DNA of 41,837 nt from an uncultured beta proteobacterium. GTDB lineage: Bacteria > Pseudomonadota > Gammaproteobacteria > Burkholderiales > Burkholderiaceae_C. Under the pieces are notes generated by a model. That model did not search any database and was not told where the DNA came from. It saw nothing but the letters and a program-made list of their open reading frames with translations. The stretch lies in the NCBI GenBank assembly GCA_903914615.1, contig CAIWPS010000403.1:1-41837 (forward strand), given 5' to 3'. Of the stretch, positions 7,309 through 13,543 are shown piece by piece. Numbering within the stretch: the stretch's first letter is position 1; each line of letters opens with the position of its first letter. A program made the position numbers and the translations under genes.

Positions 7309-7940
7309 GCAACCCTCCGGTCTGCGGCGGCGTCGGCGCGGCGGGGCTGGCGGCCACGGCGGCCGGCTTTCACCGGGGCCAGCGCCTGGGTGGCATCCTC
7401 CATCAGCAGTTGGTGCAGCCGCTCCACGCGCAGCGCGTTCTTGGCGGTGATCAGCGGGCGACGGTAGAAGTGGATGGTGCGCCCCTTGAAGCCCAGCTTG
7501 CGGCTCAGCAGACGCAGGGTGAAGCCCTCGCCGCGCAGCTCATCAATCAGCGCATCGGTGCGGCGGCCGTCGACGTAACTGCCATCGGCGCAGGCCTCCA
7601 CCGTCACGGCCATAATGCGGCGCTCGGTGCTCTCGCGGATATGCTTCTTCAGGCCGCTGGCGACATGCGCGATCGTCTCGTGGCGTACGCCACTGGCGGC
7701 GGAAACGCTGCGCTTGCCCACGCCAGCTTTGCGCAGATCCACCAGGTGCTGGCGGGCCAGCTCGGCGCTCACCACGTAATCGGTCACGCCCAGGGCCTTC
7801 AGGCTTGCCCGCGTGCTGACGTAGGCGGAGTTGGCCAAGCCACATGCCAGGCACCGGCATCCGCATCGGTACCGCGTCCGGGTGCCGTGCGCGTGGCGCT
7901 CGGCCAGATCTGCCAGGGGCTTCATGTAAGGCAGCGTCAT
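7305..7940 (-). CDS. DNA-binding protein, HGTxxRYxxGCRCxxC type with helix-turn-helix segments
   Basis: 211 residues from ATG 7940, which overlaps the previous stop by four bases. The frame is open further upstream, but that part is a shadow of the neighbour. Residues about 15-35 read HGTRTRYRCGCRCLACGLAN, a short Cys-containing motif common in phage DNA-binding proteins. Two helix-turn-helix-like segments follow: KAGVGKRSVSAASGVRHETI and GFTLRLLSRKLGFKGRTIHFY. The C-terminus is basic (GRRGRQPRR). This points to a regulator or DNA-binding accessory of the early region, with no more precise role visible. Confidence 0.6.
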   Translation of the reverse strand: MTLPYMKPLADLAERHAHGTRTRYRCGCRCLACGLANSAYVSTRASLKALGVTDYVVSAELARQHLVDLRKAGVGKRSVSAASGVRHETIAHVASGLKKHIRESTERRIMAVTVEACADGSYVDGRRTDALIDELRGEGFTLRLLSRKLGFKGRTIHFYRRPLITAKNALRVERLHQLLMEDATQALAPVKAGRRGRQPRRADAAADRRVA

Positions 7941-8440
7941 AGCGCACCCACTTCCCGGAGCAGGTTGCGCTCCCAGTCGGCCAGCGGCGCAATGCCGGTA
8001 GCGTGCTTGGCGCGGACGCGCTCCACCACCTCCGGCCCCCACATCTCGGCCAGGGTCTCTTCCGGGGCGGGCTCGGGGTTCAGGATGCCGAAGGGGATCT
8101 CGTCCTGCGTCATGCCCACTGTGGCTTCTGACGCCAGGCGCTTGGGGCGGCGATAGCGGTCCAGCGGCGCGGCCGCATAGCGCAGCACCCCGCCAATCCA
8201 GATGTAGATGCGCTCGGCCGGGGCGTGGTCCTCAGAGATCAGCCGGTAGAGCAGGCACTTGGCCAGGGTCACCATGGAGAGCGCCGGGTTGGCCTTCAGG
8301 AACTGGCCCAGCGCGCCGGCGTCGGCCGCGCCCCAGGGCATGTCGAGCGTGGGGTTCTCGCGCTTCCAGTAGGTCACCAGCAGCGCCTTTGCCTCGGCGT
8401 GGCGCGGATCTGGTGTGCGGTTGCGGGGTTTCCGGGTCAT
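7937..8440 (-). CDS. Uncharacterised early phage protein
   Basis: 167 residues from an ATG with a GGAAG site. The body is helical and basic, with DMPWGAADAGALGQFLKANPALS and RYRRPKRLASEA. It might be a replication- or transposition-associated accessory, but I recognise no family. Near its C-terminus it carries PEPAPEETLAEMWGPE, nearly identical to the linker of the gene at 6061-7308, from a 44-bp DNA repeat. Both boundaries are 4-nt overlaps, so it belongs to the coupled early operon. Confidence 0.55.
   Translation of the reverse strand: MTRKPRNRTPDPRHAEAKALLVTYWKRENPTLDMPWGAADAGALGQFLKANPALSMVTLAKCLLYRLISEDHAPAERIYIWIGGVLRYAAAPLDRYRRPKRLASEATVGMTQDEIPFGILNPEPAPEETLAEMWGPEVVERVRAKHATGIAPLADWERNLLREVGAL
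8034..8077 (-). repeat. 44-bp dispersed repeat, copy 2 (linker coding)
   Basis: Partner of 6452-6495, 40 of 44 positions identical, same orientation, about 1.6 kb apart. Three of the four differences leave the encoded linker similar (T/A, V/M exchanges), so the copies are recent or are kept alike by selection. Confidence 0.85.
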
Positions 8441-8766
8441 CGGGCTTCCTTTCGTGCTTTGGCGGCAGCGGCCTTGCAGCGGCGGGCGGCGGCCTTGGCG
8501 GCTTTCGAGCGCCGTACGGCAGATGCGAAAAATGCTTCTGGGTCGCGGTCATAAGCAGTCATGCGGCGGTGCAGTCCGGCGATCTGGTCATGTACCTTCG
8601 CGCTGGTAATCATTCGCATAAACTCCTCTTCCGGGATGTTCCAGTTGCTGTATTCGAGCCAGCGGGTCATGATCTTCACGATGGAGATCAGACCCTCCAC
8701 ACCCAGCTTGCGCAGCTCATGCTCGACACGGGTTCTGGGGCCTTCGCCGCACGGGAAGTGGCTCAT
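8437..8766 (-). CDS. Small basic early protein with Ala/Lys-rich tail
   Basis: 109 residues, starting with ATG behind GAGGTG. The N-terminal 80 residues are helical (RVEHELRKLGVEGLISIVKIMTR). The last 30 residues are an Ala/Lys/Arg-rich helix (SKAAKAAARRCKAAAAKARK) of the sort that binds nucleic acid non-specifically or forms a coiled coil. I do not recognise a family. It overlaps both neighbours by four bases. Confidence 0.55.
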   Translation of the reverse strand: MSHFPCGEGPRTRVEHELRKLGVEGLISIVKIMTRWLEYSNWNIPEEEFMRMITSAKVHDQIAGLHRRMTAYDRDPEAFFASAVRRSKAAKAAARRCKAAAAKARKEAR

Positions 8767-9059
8767 GCCGGCACCTCGTTTGCGATGCCGAACTCCAGTT
8801 GCGCGGCCTTGATCTTCTGGCGGAAAACCTCAGTTCCTACCAGCGCCAGTCGCCTCTGCACCTGGGCCACGACCTGCTCTGTGGACCCTTTGGGCGTTCC
8901 CCGCGCAATCATCATCCCGGCTGTCCATTCGGAGATCACCAGGCAATCAAACGGGTCCTTGTGCAGGAAAAAGTGGAATCCATTGAAGCCGGGAACCGAC
9001 ACCGGCTCAGCCACGACGATACGGATCGCGTTGTCGCGCAAGCGGATATTCAGTCTCAT
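8763..9059 (-). CDS. Uncharacterised early phage protein, 98 aa
   Basis: 98 residues. It opens with a beta-rich segment (MRLNIRLRDNAIRIVVAEP) and continues through HFFLHKDPFDCLVISEWTAGMMIARG to a helical end with VVAQVQRRLALVG. No known family or catalytic motif is apparent. Both junctions are 4-nt overlaps, so it is co-translated with its neighbours. Its place among small, fast-evolving early genes suggests an accessory, perhaps host-directed, role, but nothing in the sequence decides that. Confidence 0.5.
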   Translation of the reverse strand: MRLNIRLRDNAIRIVVAEPVSVPGFNGFHFFLHKDPFDCLVISEWTAGMMIARGTPKGSTEQVVAQVQRRLALVGTEVFRQKIKAAQLEFGIANEVPA

Positions 9060-9529
9060 GCCACCACCCCATCAGCAACCGCGCGTTCGGTCAGGTTTAG
9101 TTGCCCCATCAGCTCCGCCATCTCGTGCTGGTCGAGTAGGACATTGGCACGCGCCAGATGCTTGAGCGCCTGGTTGATGTGGGGCGTCGCGCTGGCCAGC
9201 CGTTCACTCTTGGTGATGGCCAGGTAGTAGCCCGGCTGCGAGCTGTCGCGGCTGCTGCCGATCGGCAGGCGAAAGCGGATGGTCAGGTCCGCAATCTCTT
9301 CCTTCACCGTCCGCGGACTCAGCTTCAGCCGTTCGCCTATCTCGCCAATCGAGATAGCCCGGCTCAGCCCCCGGCGCATCCGCAGCAGGTGCAGCAGCGC
9401 GCGCTGGTTTTCGCTGGGCGCGTAGGTGTACCGGCCGGTCAACACGTCCATAATCTGCCGGTCAATCAGCAGCTCGCGGTCTTCCGGCGTATCAAAGGAG
9501 GCAAAAAGGTTGCTCTGCGCGGCGCTCAT
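9056..9529 (-). CDS. Winged helix-turn-helix early protein
   Basis: 157 residues. The central part ISIGEIGERLKLSPRTVKEEIADLTIRFRLPIGSS followed by GYYLA is a canonical helix-turn-helix plus wing, close to residues 58-105. The N-terminal part (DRQIMDVLTGRYTYAPSENQRALLHLL) is the first helix of the wing domain. The C-terminal 50 residues are helical (HINQALKHLARANVLLDQHEMAELM) and could dimerise. It is likely a transcriptional regulator in the early operon. The target is unknown. Four-base overlaps on both sides. Confidence 0.65.
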   Translation of the reverse strand: MSAAQSNLFASFDTPEDRELLIDRQIMDVLTGRYTYAPSENQRALLHLLRMRRGLSRAISIGEIGERLKLSPRTVKEEIADLTIRFRLPIGSSRDSSQPGYYLAITKSERLASATPHINQALKHLARANVLLDQHEMAELMGQLNLTERAVADGVVA

Positions 9530-9798
9530 TGGATCATCTCCGTGCGCATGGGCAGCGCCAGGTCCCCGGCCTTCGGCTGTGGCGGCCCGTTAATCTCGGC
9601 CTTGGCTGCTCGCATCGTCGCGTCCACAATCTGGAAAGATTCGCTCAAGCAGTAGGAGGCGGCGTGGAACTGCGCAGCGTTGCGCTTGGCAATGGCATCG
9701 CGCAGGAAGTTGACCAGCGCTGCGGAGCGGAGCAGGTGCTTTTCGGCAACCTCCAGCAGCGCGTCGACTTTGATATGGGACTCGTTCGGGACGTTCAT
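9526..9798 (-). CDS. Small helical early protein, 90 aa
   Basis: I start this gene at ATG 9798, which has an excellent GGAAGG site and overlaps the previous stop by four bases. The open frame further upstream is a shadow of the neighbouring gene. The product is 90 residues and nearly all helical (KVDALLEVAEKHLLRSAALVNFLRDAIAKRN, then CLSESFQIVDATMRAAKAEI). It has no recognisable motif. It may form a helical bundle or dimer. Confidence 0.55.
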   Translation of the reverse strand: MNVPNESHIKVDALLEVAEKHLLRSAALVNFLRDAIAKRNAAQFHAASYCLSESFQIVDATMRAAKAEINGPPQPKAGDLALPMRTEMIQ

Positions 9799-10220
9799 CG
9801 AGCCTTCCTTTCGTTGACCAAATAGGCGGTATTGAAGTCGCGGCCGACATGCCAGCCGGGCTGGTGGGGGCATCGGTAGGGCTTGAGTGCGAATTCATCC
9901 TTGACGCTGCCCGCACGGTGGCGAGGCGAAAAGAGCAGCACGCCGATATAGCTGCGAGCGTCTGCCTTCGACTTGAGGAGCAGCTTGTTGCAGGTGTCAC
10001 AGAAGTGGGAATCGGCCAACTTGGCCCGCGCCGCATCAACCTCTGCGAAGGTCACATCCTCGACCCGGTGGCGAGGCATCGGCTTGTCCTCGGTTCGAGG
10101 CCCCATCGTCACGCCCCGCTTCCGCAGGGTCTCCCGCACTTCTTCCGGGGCCGTATCCGCACCGGCAACCACGTCCCCCAAGCGATAGAACTTGAATCCG
10201 CCTCCGCCACTCCATGCCAT
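9795..10220 (-). CDS. Small putative zinc-binding early protein
   Basis: 141 residues from ATG 10220, with GGGAGG eight bases upstream; an in-frame GTG two codons earlier is less likely. A CDTCNKLLL pair near residue 75 and a later YRCPHQPGWHVGRD cluster about 40 residues on could together bind zinc. The N-terminal part contains an EEVRETLRKRGV helix. No family recognised. It is one of several Cys-pair proteins in this operon. Confidence 0.5.
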   Translation of the reverse strand: MAWSGGGGFKFYRLGDVVAGADTAPEEVRETLRKRGVTMGPRTEDKPMPRHRVEDVTFAEVDAARAKLADSHFCDTCNKLLLKSKADARSYIGVLLFSPRHRAGSVKDEFALKPYRCPHQPGWHVGRDFNTAYLVNERKAR

Positions 10221-10225
10221 CGCCA

Positions 10226-10444
10226 CTACCTCCCTTCCATCTCCTGCTGCAGCAGCGCCAGCTTCTCCCCGGCGCGTTGCAGATTGCGGCCGATCGCGGG
10301 CATCAACTCCACCGGCATCGGCGTTGGCGGTATGCGCAGGGCGTGGCGCTTCACCATCTGCATCAGGCTCAATGCGTCTTCCATCGAGGCGTAGGCGTCG
10401 TGGAAAAGCGTCTCGGCTTGCTTGGGGTCGCGGGGCTCGGTCAT
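10226..10444 (-). CDS. Small helical early protein, 72 aa
   Basis: 72 residues and essentially two helices (ETLFHDAYASMEDALSLMQM and GRNLQRAGEKLALLQQEMEG). It overlaps the upstream gene by four bases and is followed by a 5-nt gap, one of few breaks in the overlap chain. No family recognised. Confidence 0.5.
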   Translation of the reverse strand: MTEPRDPKQAETLFHDAYASMEDALSLMQMVKRHALRIPPTPMPVELMPAIGRNLQRAGEKLALLQQEMEGR

Positions 10445-10773
10445 GCCTTCACCTCGGGCTCCTCAGCCGTCCCGTGCTGCCGGATCAGCTTGATGGCAAG
10501 GTTCACCACGTCGCGGTGCCAGGCGGCCGGGTTGTCACGCAGCGGGTAGCCCAGCGCCTCATGCAGCAGGCGAATCGACTCGACATACGTCGCCAGAACG
10601 CCGTTTAGCGATTCCACGGTCTGCTGGAGTTGCAAACCGAAGTCCTGGGCTTCGCGGCGGGTCATCTTCCTCACCTCGCTCCGCTGCGGCGGCACCTGGC
10701 CGGCATAGGTGCGGCGATTCTGGTCAAACGGCATGAAGATGCGGGCGGGGCCTTTTATGGGTCCAGAGGTCAT
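10441..10773 (-). CDS. Uncharacterised early protein, 110 aa
   Basis: 110 residues. The N-terminal third is basic and unstructured. The rest is helical (EAQDFGLQLQQTVESLNGVLATYVESIRLLHEAL, then AWHRDVVNLAIKLIRQ). A coiled-coil dimer is plausible. There is no motif that I can assign. Four-base overlaps connect it to both neighbours in the early operon. Confidence 0.5.
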   Translation of the reverse strand: MTSGPIKGPARIFMPFDQNRRTYAGQVPPQRSEVRKMTRREAQDFGLQLQQTVESLNGVLATYVESIRLLHEALGYPLRDNPAAWHRDVVNLAIKLIRQHGTAEEPEVKA

Positions 10774-11321
10774 GCCTGCACCGCCTGGGCGAGGGGGCTG
10801 TTGGGGGTGGCGTCGGGGTACTGGTACGGCACCGGTTGCGCATCGTCGTCATCGCGCCACTCTGCGCCCAGGGACCACGCCATAAAGACCCGCGCCTTCA
10901 GCTCGACATCATTCTCGTTCCACCAGGAGTCCAGCTCGGCTTCGCTCACAAAGATGCTGGTCACGGCGGGGACGTACTCTGCTTCGTCCCGCCGAAGGAC
11001 GCTGGTTGTCGCGTCTTCGGCCTTTACTGCCATTTGGTCGTACTGGAATGGGGCGAGCTGTATCCTGCCGCGCTCGGTGATTTCCCAGCGCAACCAGCGG
11101 CTGGGGGCGGTCAGGGGATCGCGGTCAATCGAGACCCAGTTCAGGCGCTCCAGGCGCTGCATCTCCGCCAGCAGCGTGTCTTTGTCGAAGTGGTGGAAGC
11201 CAAGGCGCATGAGCCCGGCCTGGAGAAGAGTGAGGCCGACTGAGTGCTTCTCGGCCGCGAGGATCTGGAGCACTTGAACGTCCAGACCCGCATTCACGTC
11301 AAACGTGTGGTTGTGGTTCAT
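10770..11321 (-). CDS. Winged helix-like early protein, 183 aa
   Basis: 183 residues. Residues 14-75 read like a winged helix: LDVQVLQILAAEKHSVGLTLLQAGL, HFDKDTLLAEMQRLERLNWVSIDRD, then a basic SRWLRWEITERGRIQL wing. The C-terminal half is acidic (EWRDDDDA) and less ordered. It is likely a DNA-binding regulator or an antirepressor-like factor; the target cannot be read. GGGGA lies upstream of the ATG, and a 34-nt gap separates it from the gene upstream. Confidence 0.58.
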   Translation of the reverse strand: MNHNHTFDVNAGLDVQVLQILAAEKHSVGLTLLQAGLMRLGFHHFDKDTLLAEMQRLERLNWVSIDRDPLTAPSRWLRWEITERGRIQLAPFQYDQMAVKAEDATTSVLRRDEAEYVPAVTSIFVSEAELDSWWNENDVELKARVFMAWSLGAEWRDDDDAQPVPYQYPDATPNSPLAQAVQA

Positions 11322-11355
11322 TGGTTGTCCCCGATTCGGTTGCGTGGTTGGTGGT

Positions 11356-11880
11356 TTACCGGGCGGCTTTCTTGGCCTTCTTAGCCGGTTTGCCGGGGTC
11401 CAGAACAGAGACCTTCAGCGAGGGCTTCTTGGGCTTGACGGTGATGCAGCGGCCCCACAGGTTCAGCACCTTCTCGGCCAGCCGCTTGGGCAGGGATTGC
11501 GCCTTGAGCGCAGCCTCCGCGCCCTCGACAACCTCGTACTTCGAGCGCAGCGTGAAGAGCCGGGCGAAGTACTCGCCGTAGCCGTTGGCCTCCAGTGCTT
11601 CCTTCAGGGTCTCCACGCGGTCGTCCTGAATGGTCAAAACGTCCGACTTGGTCACCGTGAACTCCGAGAGGCGTCCCGCCAGGCGGCGGCTCTTCTCGGC
11701 GTGGGGCGGCACGGTGCCCCAGAGCTCGACCAGGGCGATGGCTTCCGCCTCAACGGCTTCCAGGCTGGCGACGGCCTCCGCCTTGGTCTGGCGGGCGAGG
11801 GCGTACCGGCTGGCCAGCTCGTCAATGGCCTCCGGAGTGGGGCGGGTTGGTGTGACTGGAATTGCCAGAGCAGTGGTCAT
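11356..11880 (-). CDS. Gam-position early protein (possible host-nuclease inhibitor)
   Basis: I start it at ATG 11880, overlapping the previous stop, giving 174 residues. A long helical region (ASRYALARQTKAEAVASLEAVEAEAIALVELWG) is followed by RRLAGRLSEFTVTKSDVLTI and a globular middle. A basic tail rich in Lys/Pro (PKKPSLKVSVLDPGKPAKKAKKAAR) ends the protein. The long helices, basic end, length and place downstream of the transposition genes resemble the host-nuclease inhibitor Gam, which protects linear phage DNA ends. I cannot align it residue by residue with Mu Gam. Alternative: an unrelated DNA-binding accessory. Confidence 0.45.
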   Translation of the reverse strand: MTTALAIPVTPTRPTPEAIDELASRYALARQTKAEAVASLEAVEAEAIALVELWGTVPPHAEKSRRLAGRLSEFTVTKSDVLTIQDDRVETLKEALEANGYGEYFARLFTLRSKYEVVEGAEAALKAQSLPKRLAEKVLNLWGRCITVKPKKPSLKVSVLDPGKPAKKAKKAAR

Positions 11881-12119
11881 TTCGCTTGCCTTTCGGTGTT
11901 GGAGTTGAGGGATTCCAGCCAGGCGCTGAGGCGCTTGTGCGCGCACTCCTGGCCGCAGATGTCTTCGATTTGCGTGAGCCCACCGGATTGGAAGTCTGGG
12001 TCTTTCGAGAACATCAATCCGCCATCCAGACGCGATACGGACGGGCTCACCTTCAGCCAGTGGTTGGTCTCGCCCTTGAGCTTTCCGCAAACGTCGCACT
12101 TGACGGCCTGGACGATCAT
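11877..12119 (-). CDS. Small zinc-ribbon early protein, 80 aa
   Basis: 80 residues from ATG 12119 (MIVQAVKCDVCGKLKGETN). The CDVC pair near the start and ICGQECAHKRL about 45 residues later form a typical split zinc ribbon. Such small ribbons are common in phage early operons and bind nucleic acid or protein. A longer GTG start at 12140 is possible. The chosen start overlaps the previous stop by four bases. Confidence 0.6.
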   Translation of the reverse strand: MIVQAVKCDVCGKLKGETNHWLKVSPSVSRLDGGLMFSKDPDFQSGGLTQIEDICGQECAHKRLSAWLESLNSNTERQAK

Positions 12120-12304
12120 CGGCGCACCGCCTTCTCGCACTCCGGGCAGTGGTCATCCAGTCCCGGCCGGCAGGCGTTTGCCGCAATAAACCAACCCTCT
12201 TTGCGCAGCTCTTTTTTGAACTCCGCGAGGGTCATCAACGACAGGTCCTGCGTCGAGACGGCCTTGCATTTGTCGCAGGTAACAACGGCAATCTGCTCGA
12301 TCAT
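12116..12304 (-). CDS. Small zinc-ribbon early protein, 62 aa
   Basis: 62 residues. The CDKC pair at residues 10-13 and CPECEK at 53-58 flank a helical insert, which is a minimal zinc ribbon. It lies next to a second zinc-ribbon gene with which it shares layout but little sequence, so an old duplication is possible. Both junctions are ATGA overlaps. Confidence 0.6.
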   Translation of the reverse strand: MIEQIAVVTCDKCKAVSTQDLSLMTLAEFKKELRKEGWFIAANACRPGLDDHCPECEKAVRR

Positions 12305-12402
12305 CGGGCACCCCCGCAGATTGCGAAGAAGAAGTAGAGCGCCGCGCTCACCAGCACAAAGGTGCAGGTGTTGTTGAGGCGGCTGTCGATGTTATGGCTC
12401 AC
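12301..12402 (-). CDS. Tiny single-span membrane protein, 33 aa
   Basis: 33 residues from GTG 12402. The GTGA joins it to the stop of the gene before it, and the ATGA at its end joins it to the next, so a gene fits exactly between two coupled junctions. The sequence is VSHNIDSRLNNTCTFVLVSA then ALYFFFAICGG, one hydrophobic span. Function unknown. It would escape most gene finders. Confidence 0.55.
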   Translation of the reverse strand: MSHNIDSRLNNTCTFVLVSAALYFFFAICGGAR

Positions 12403-12542
12403 TGGATACCCCCGAGTATCTGGTTGAGACTGCCGTTGCGGATGGCCTCCGCCACGGCCAGCATCCCGAGGATGCCCAGCGCGGCGACGGCGAAGAGAAG
12501 CACGTTTTGAAGCACGAAACGAAACTGGCTCTGCGGGCTCAT
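12399..12542 (-). CDS. Small single-span membrane protein, 47 aa
   Basis: 47 residues from ATG 12542, overlapping the MuB-type ATPase stop by four bases (ATGA). After a short polar start (MSPQSQFRFVLQ) there is one hydrophobic helix (NVLLFAVAALGILGMLAVAE). With the 33-residue neighbour it forms a pair of tiny membrane proteins directly behind the transposition genes. Possible roles include membrane-anchoring of the transposition complex or exclusion. Neither is shown by the sequence. Confidence 0.6.
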   Translation of the reverse strand: MSPQSQFRFVLQNVLLFAVAALGILGMLAVAEAIRNGSLNQILGGIQ

Positions 12543-13543
12543 GCGGCACCTGCTTCCTGCAGCTCGGGCTGCGCGGCTGCTTCCACTGCCGGCGCGGCCA
12601 TGGCGGCTTTGGCGCTGCGGATGGCATCGAACAAGGCGCGGGCGCTGATGTACCGCACCCGCTTGCTGTCGCGCATGGTCTCGGTCATGGCCTCGTCGAT
12701 GGTGTCGTCCACGTCGCGGCGGCTCATGGGGCCCAGCTGCTCCAGCAGGATGTCCTCGGCCTCGCGGTGGCTGGGGCCGGTGAGCAGGTGCGTCTTGCGC
12801 AGCCGGCTGCGCCACTGCTCCATCTGCCAGTGCTGCAAGGTCACGCTGAGGTTGTGGCTGCCGCCCAGGATCACGCCAAAATAAGGCGGCTCGTCCAGCA
12901 GTTGCCGCAGCACTTCCAGGCCGGTCTTCGAGAGCGCCTGGGCCTCGTCCACAATCAGCACCGTGCGGCGGCCGGAAAGGAAGAACCGCAGCTTGCGGAT
13001 CATCTGGTCGATGTTTCCCCGGCTGGGGATGCCGGCGCGAATGCAGCACTCCACCAGGAAGCTCGACGGAGCCTGTTCGCAGCGCACCCGCATGTACACG
13101 GCATGGCCCTTGGCATGGTCATTGATCTCGGCGGCCACGCGGCGGAAGCTGTGCGTCTTCTGCGTCCCAGGCGGTCCATCCACCAGGTAGGCCACGCCGT
13201 TCTCCATGGCATCCAACACGCTGGCGCGGATGGTGGCAAAGTCGCTTGTCTGGTAGTGGGGCCGGTTGAGAAAGTCGTCGTGGGTTTCGTCCCACTGGTC
13301 CAGGTAGTCCTTCACCTTCGCCCGGATGCTGAGGCTGTTGTCCTGCGCGTGGGGCACGTTGGCCCCGTAGCTGCCGCTGGTCCATACCCGCAGCGTCCCA
13401 ATAGGGATGCCCATCAGCTCGGCCATCTCGCTCTGGGTCAGCCCGGACTCCAGCAGGAAGTTGCGGGCGCGGCGGATCAGCTCCGCGTCACTCGGCAACC
13501 CCAGCGCTTTCAGATATTGCATCCGGTCCCTTGCGATGCTCAT
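12539..13543 (-). CDS. MuB-type transposition ATPase / target-DNA activator
   Basis: 334 residues; Mu MuB has 312. An N-terminal helix-turn-helix at about 35-57 (LTQSEMAELMGIPIGTLRVW) is followed by an AAA ATPase core. The Walker A is GPPGTQKT (123-130), the Walker B is VLIVDEAQ (195-202), and an Arg-containing sensor region follows GGSHNLS. MuB-family proteins form ATP-dependent filaments on target DNA, activate the transposase and provide target immunity. Gln in place of a common Gly/Ala in the P-loop is unusual but the Lys-Thr pair is kept. The start ATG lies in an ATGA overlap with the transposase stop. This is the expected A-then-B gene order. Confidence 0.9.
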   Translation of the reverse strand: MSIARDRMQYLKALGLPSDAELIRRARNFLLESGLTQSEMAELMGIPIGTLRVWTSGSYGANVPHAQDNSLSIRAKVKDYLDQWDETHDDFLNRPHYQTSDFATIRASVLDAMENGVAYLVDGPPGTQKTHSFRRVAAEINDHAKGHAVYMRVRCEQAPSSFLVECCIRAGIPSRGNIDQMIRKLRFFLSGRRTVLIVDEAQALSKTGLEVLRQLLDEPPYFGVILGGSHNLSVTLQHWQMEQWRSRLRKTHLLTGPSHREAEDILLEQLGPMSRRDVDDTIDEAMTETMRDSKRVRYISARALFDAIRSAKAAMAAPAVEAAAQPELQEAGAA

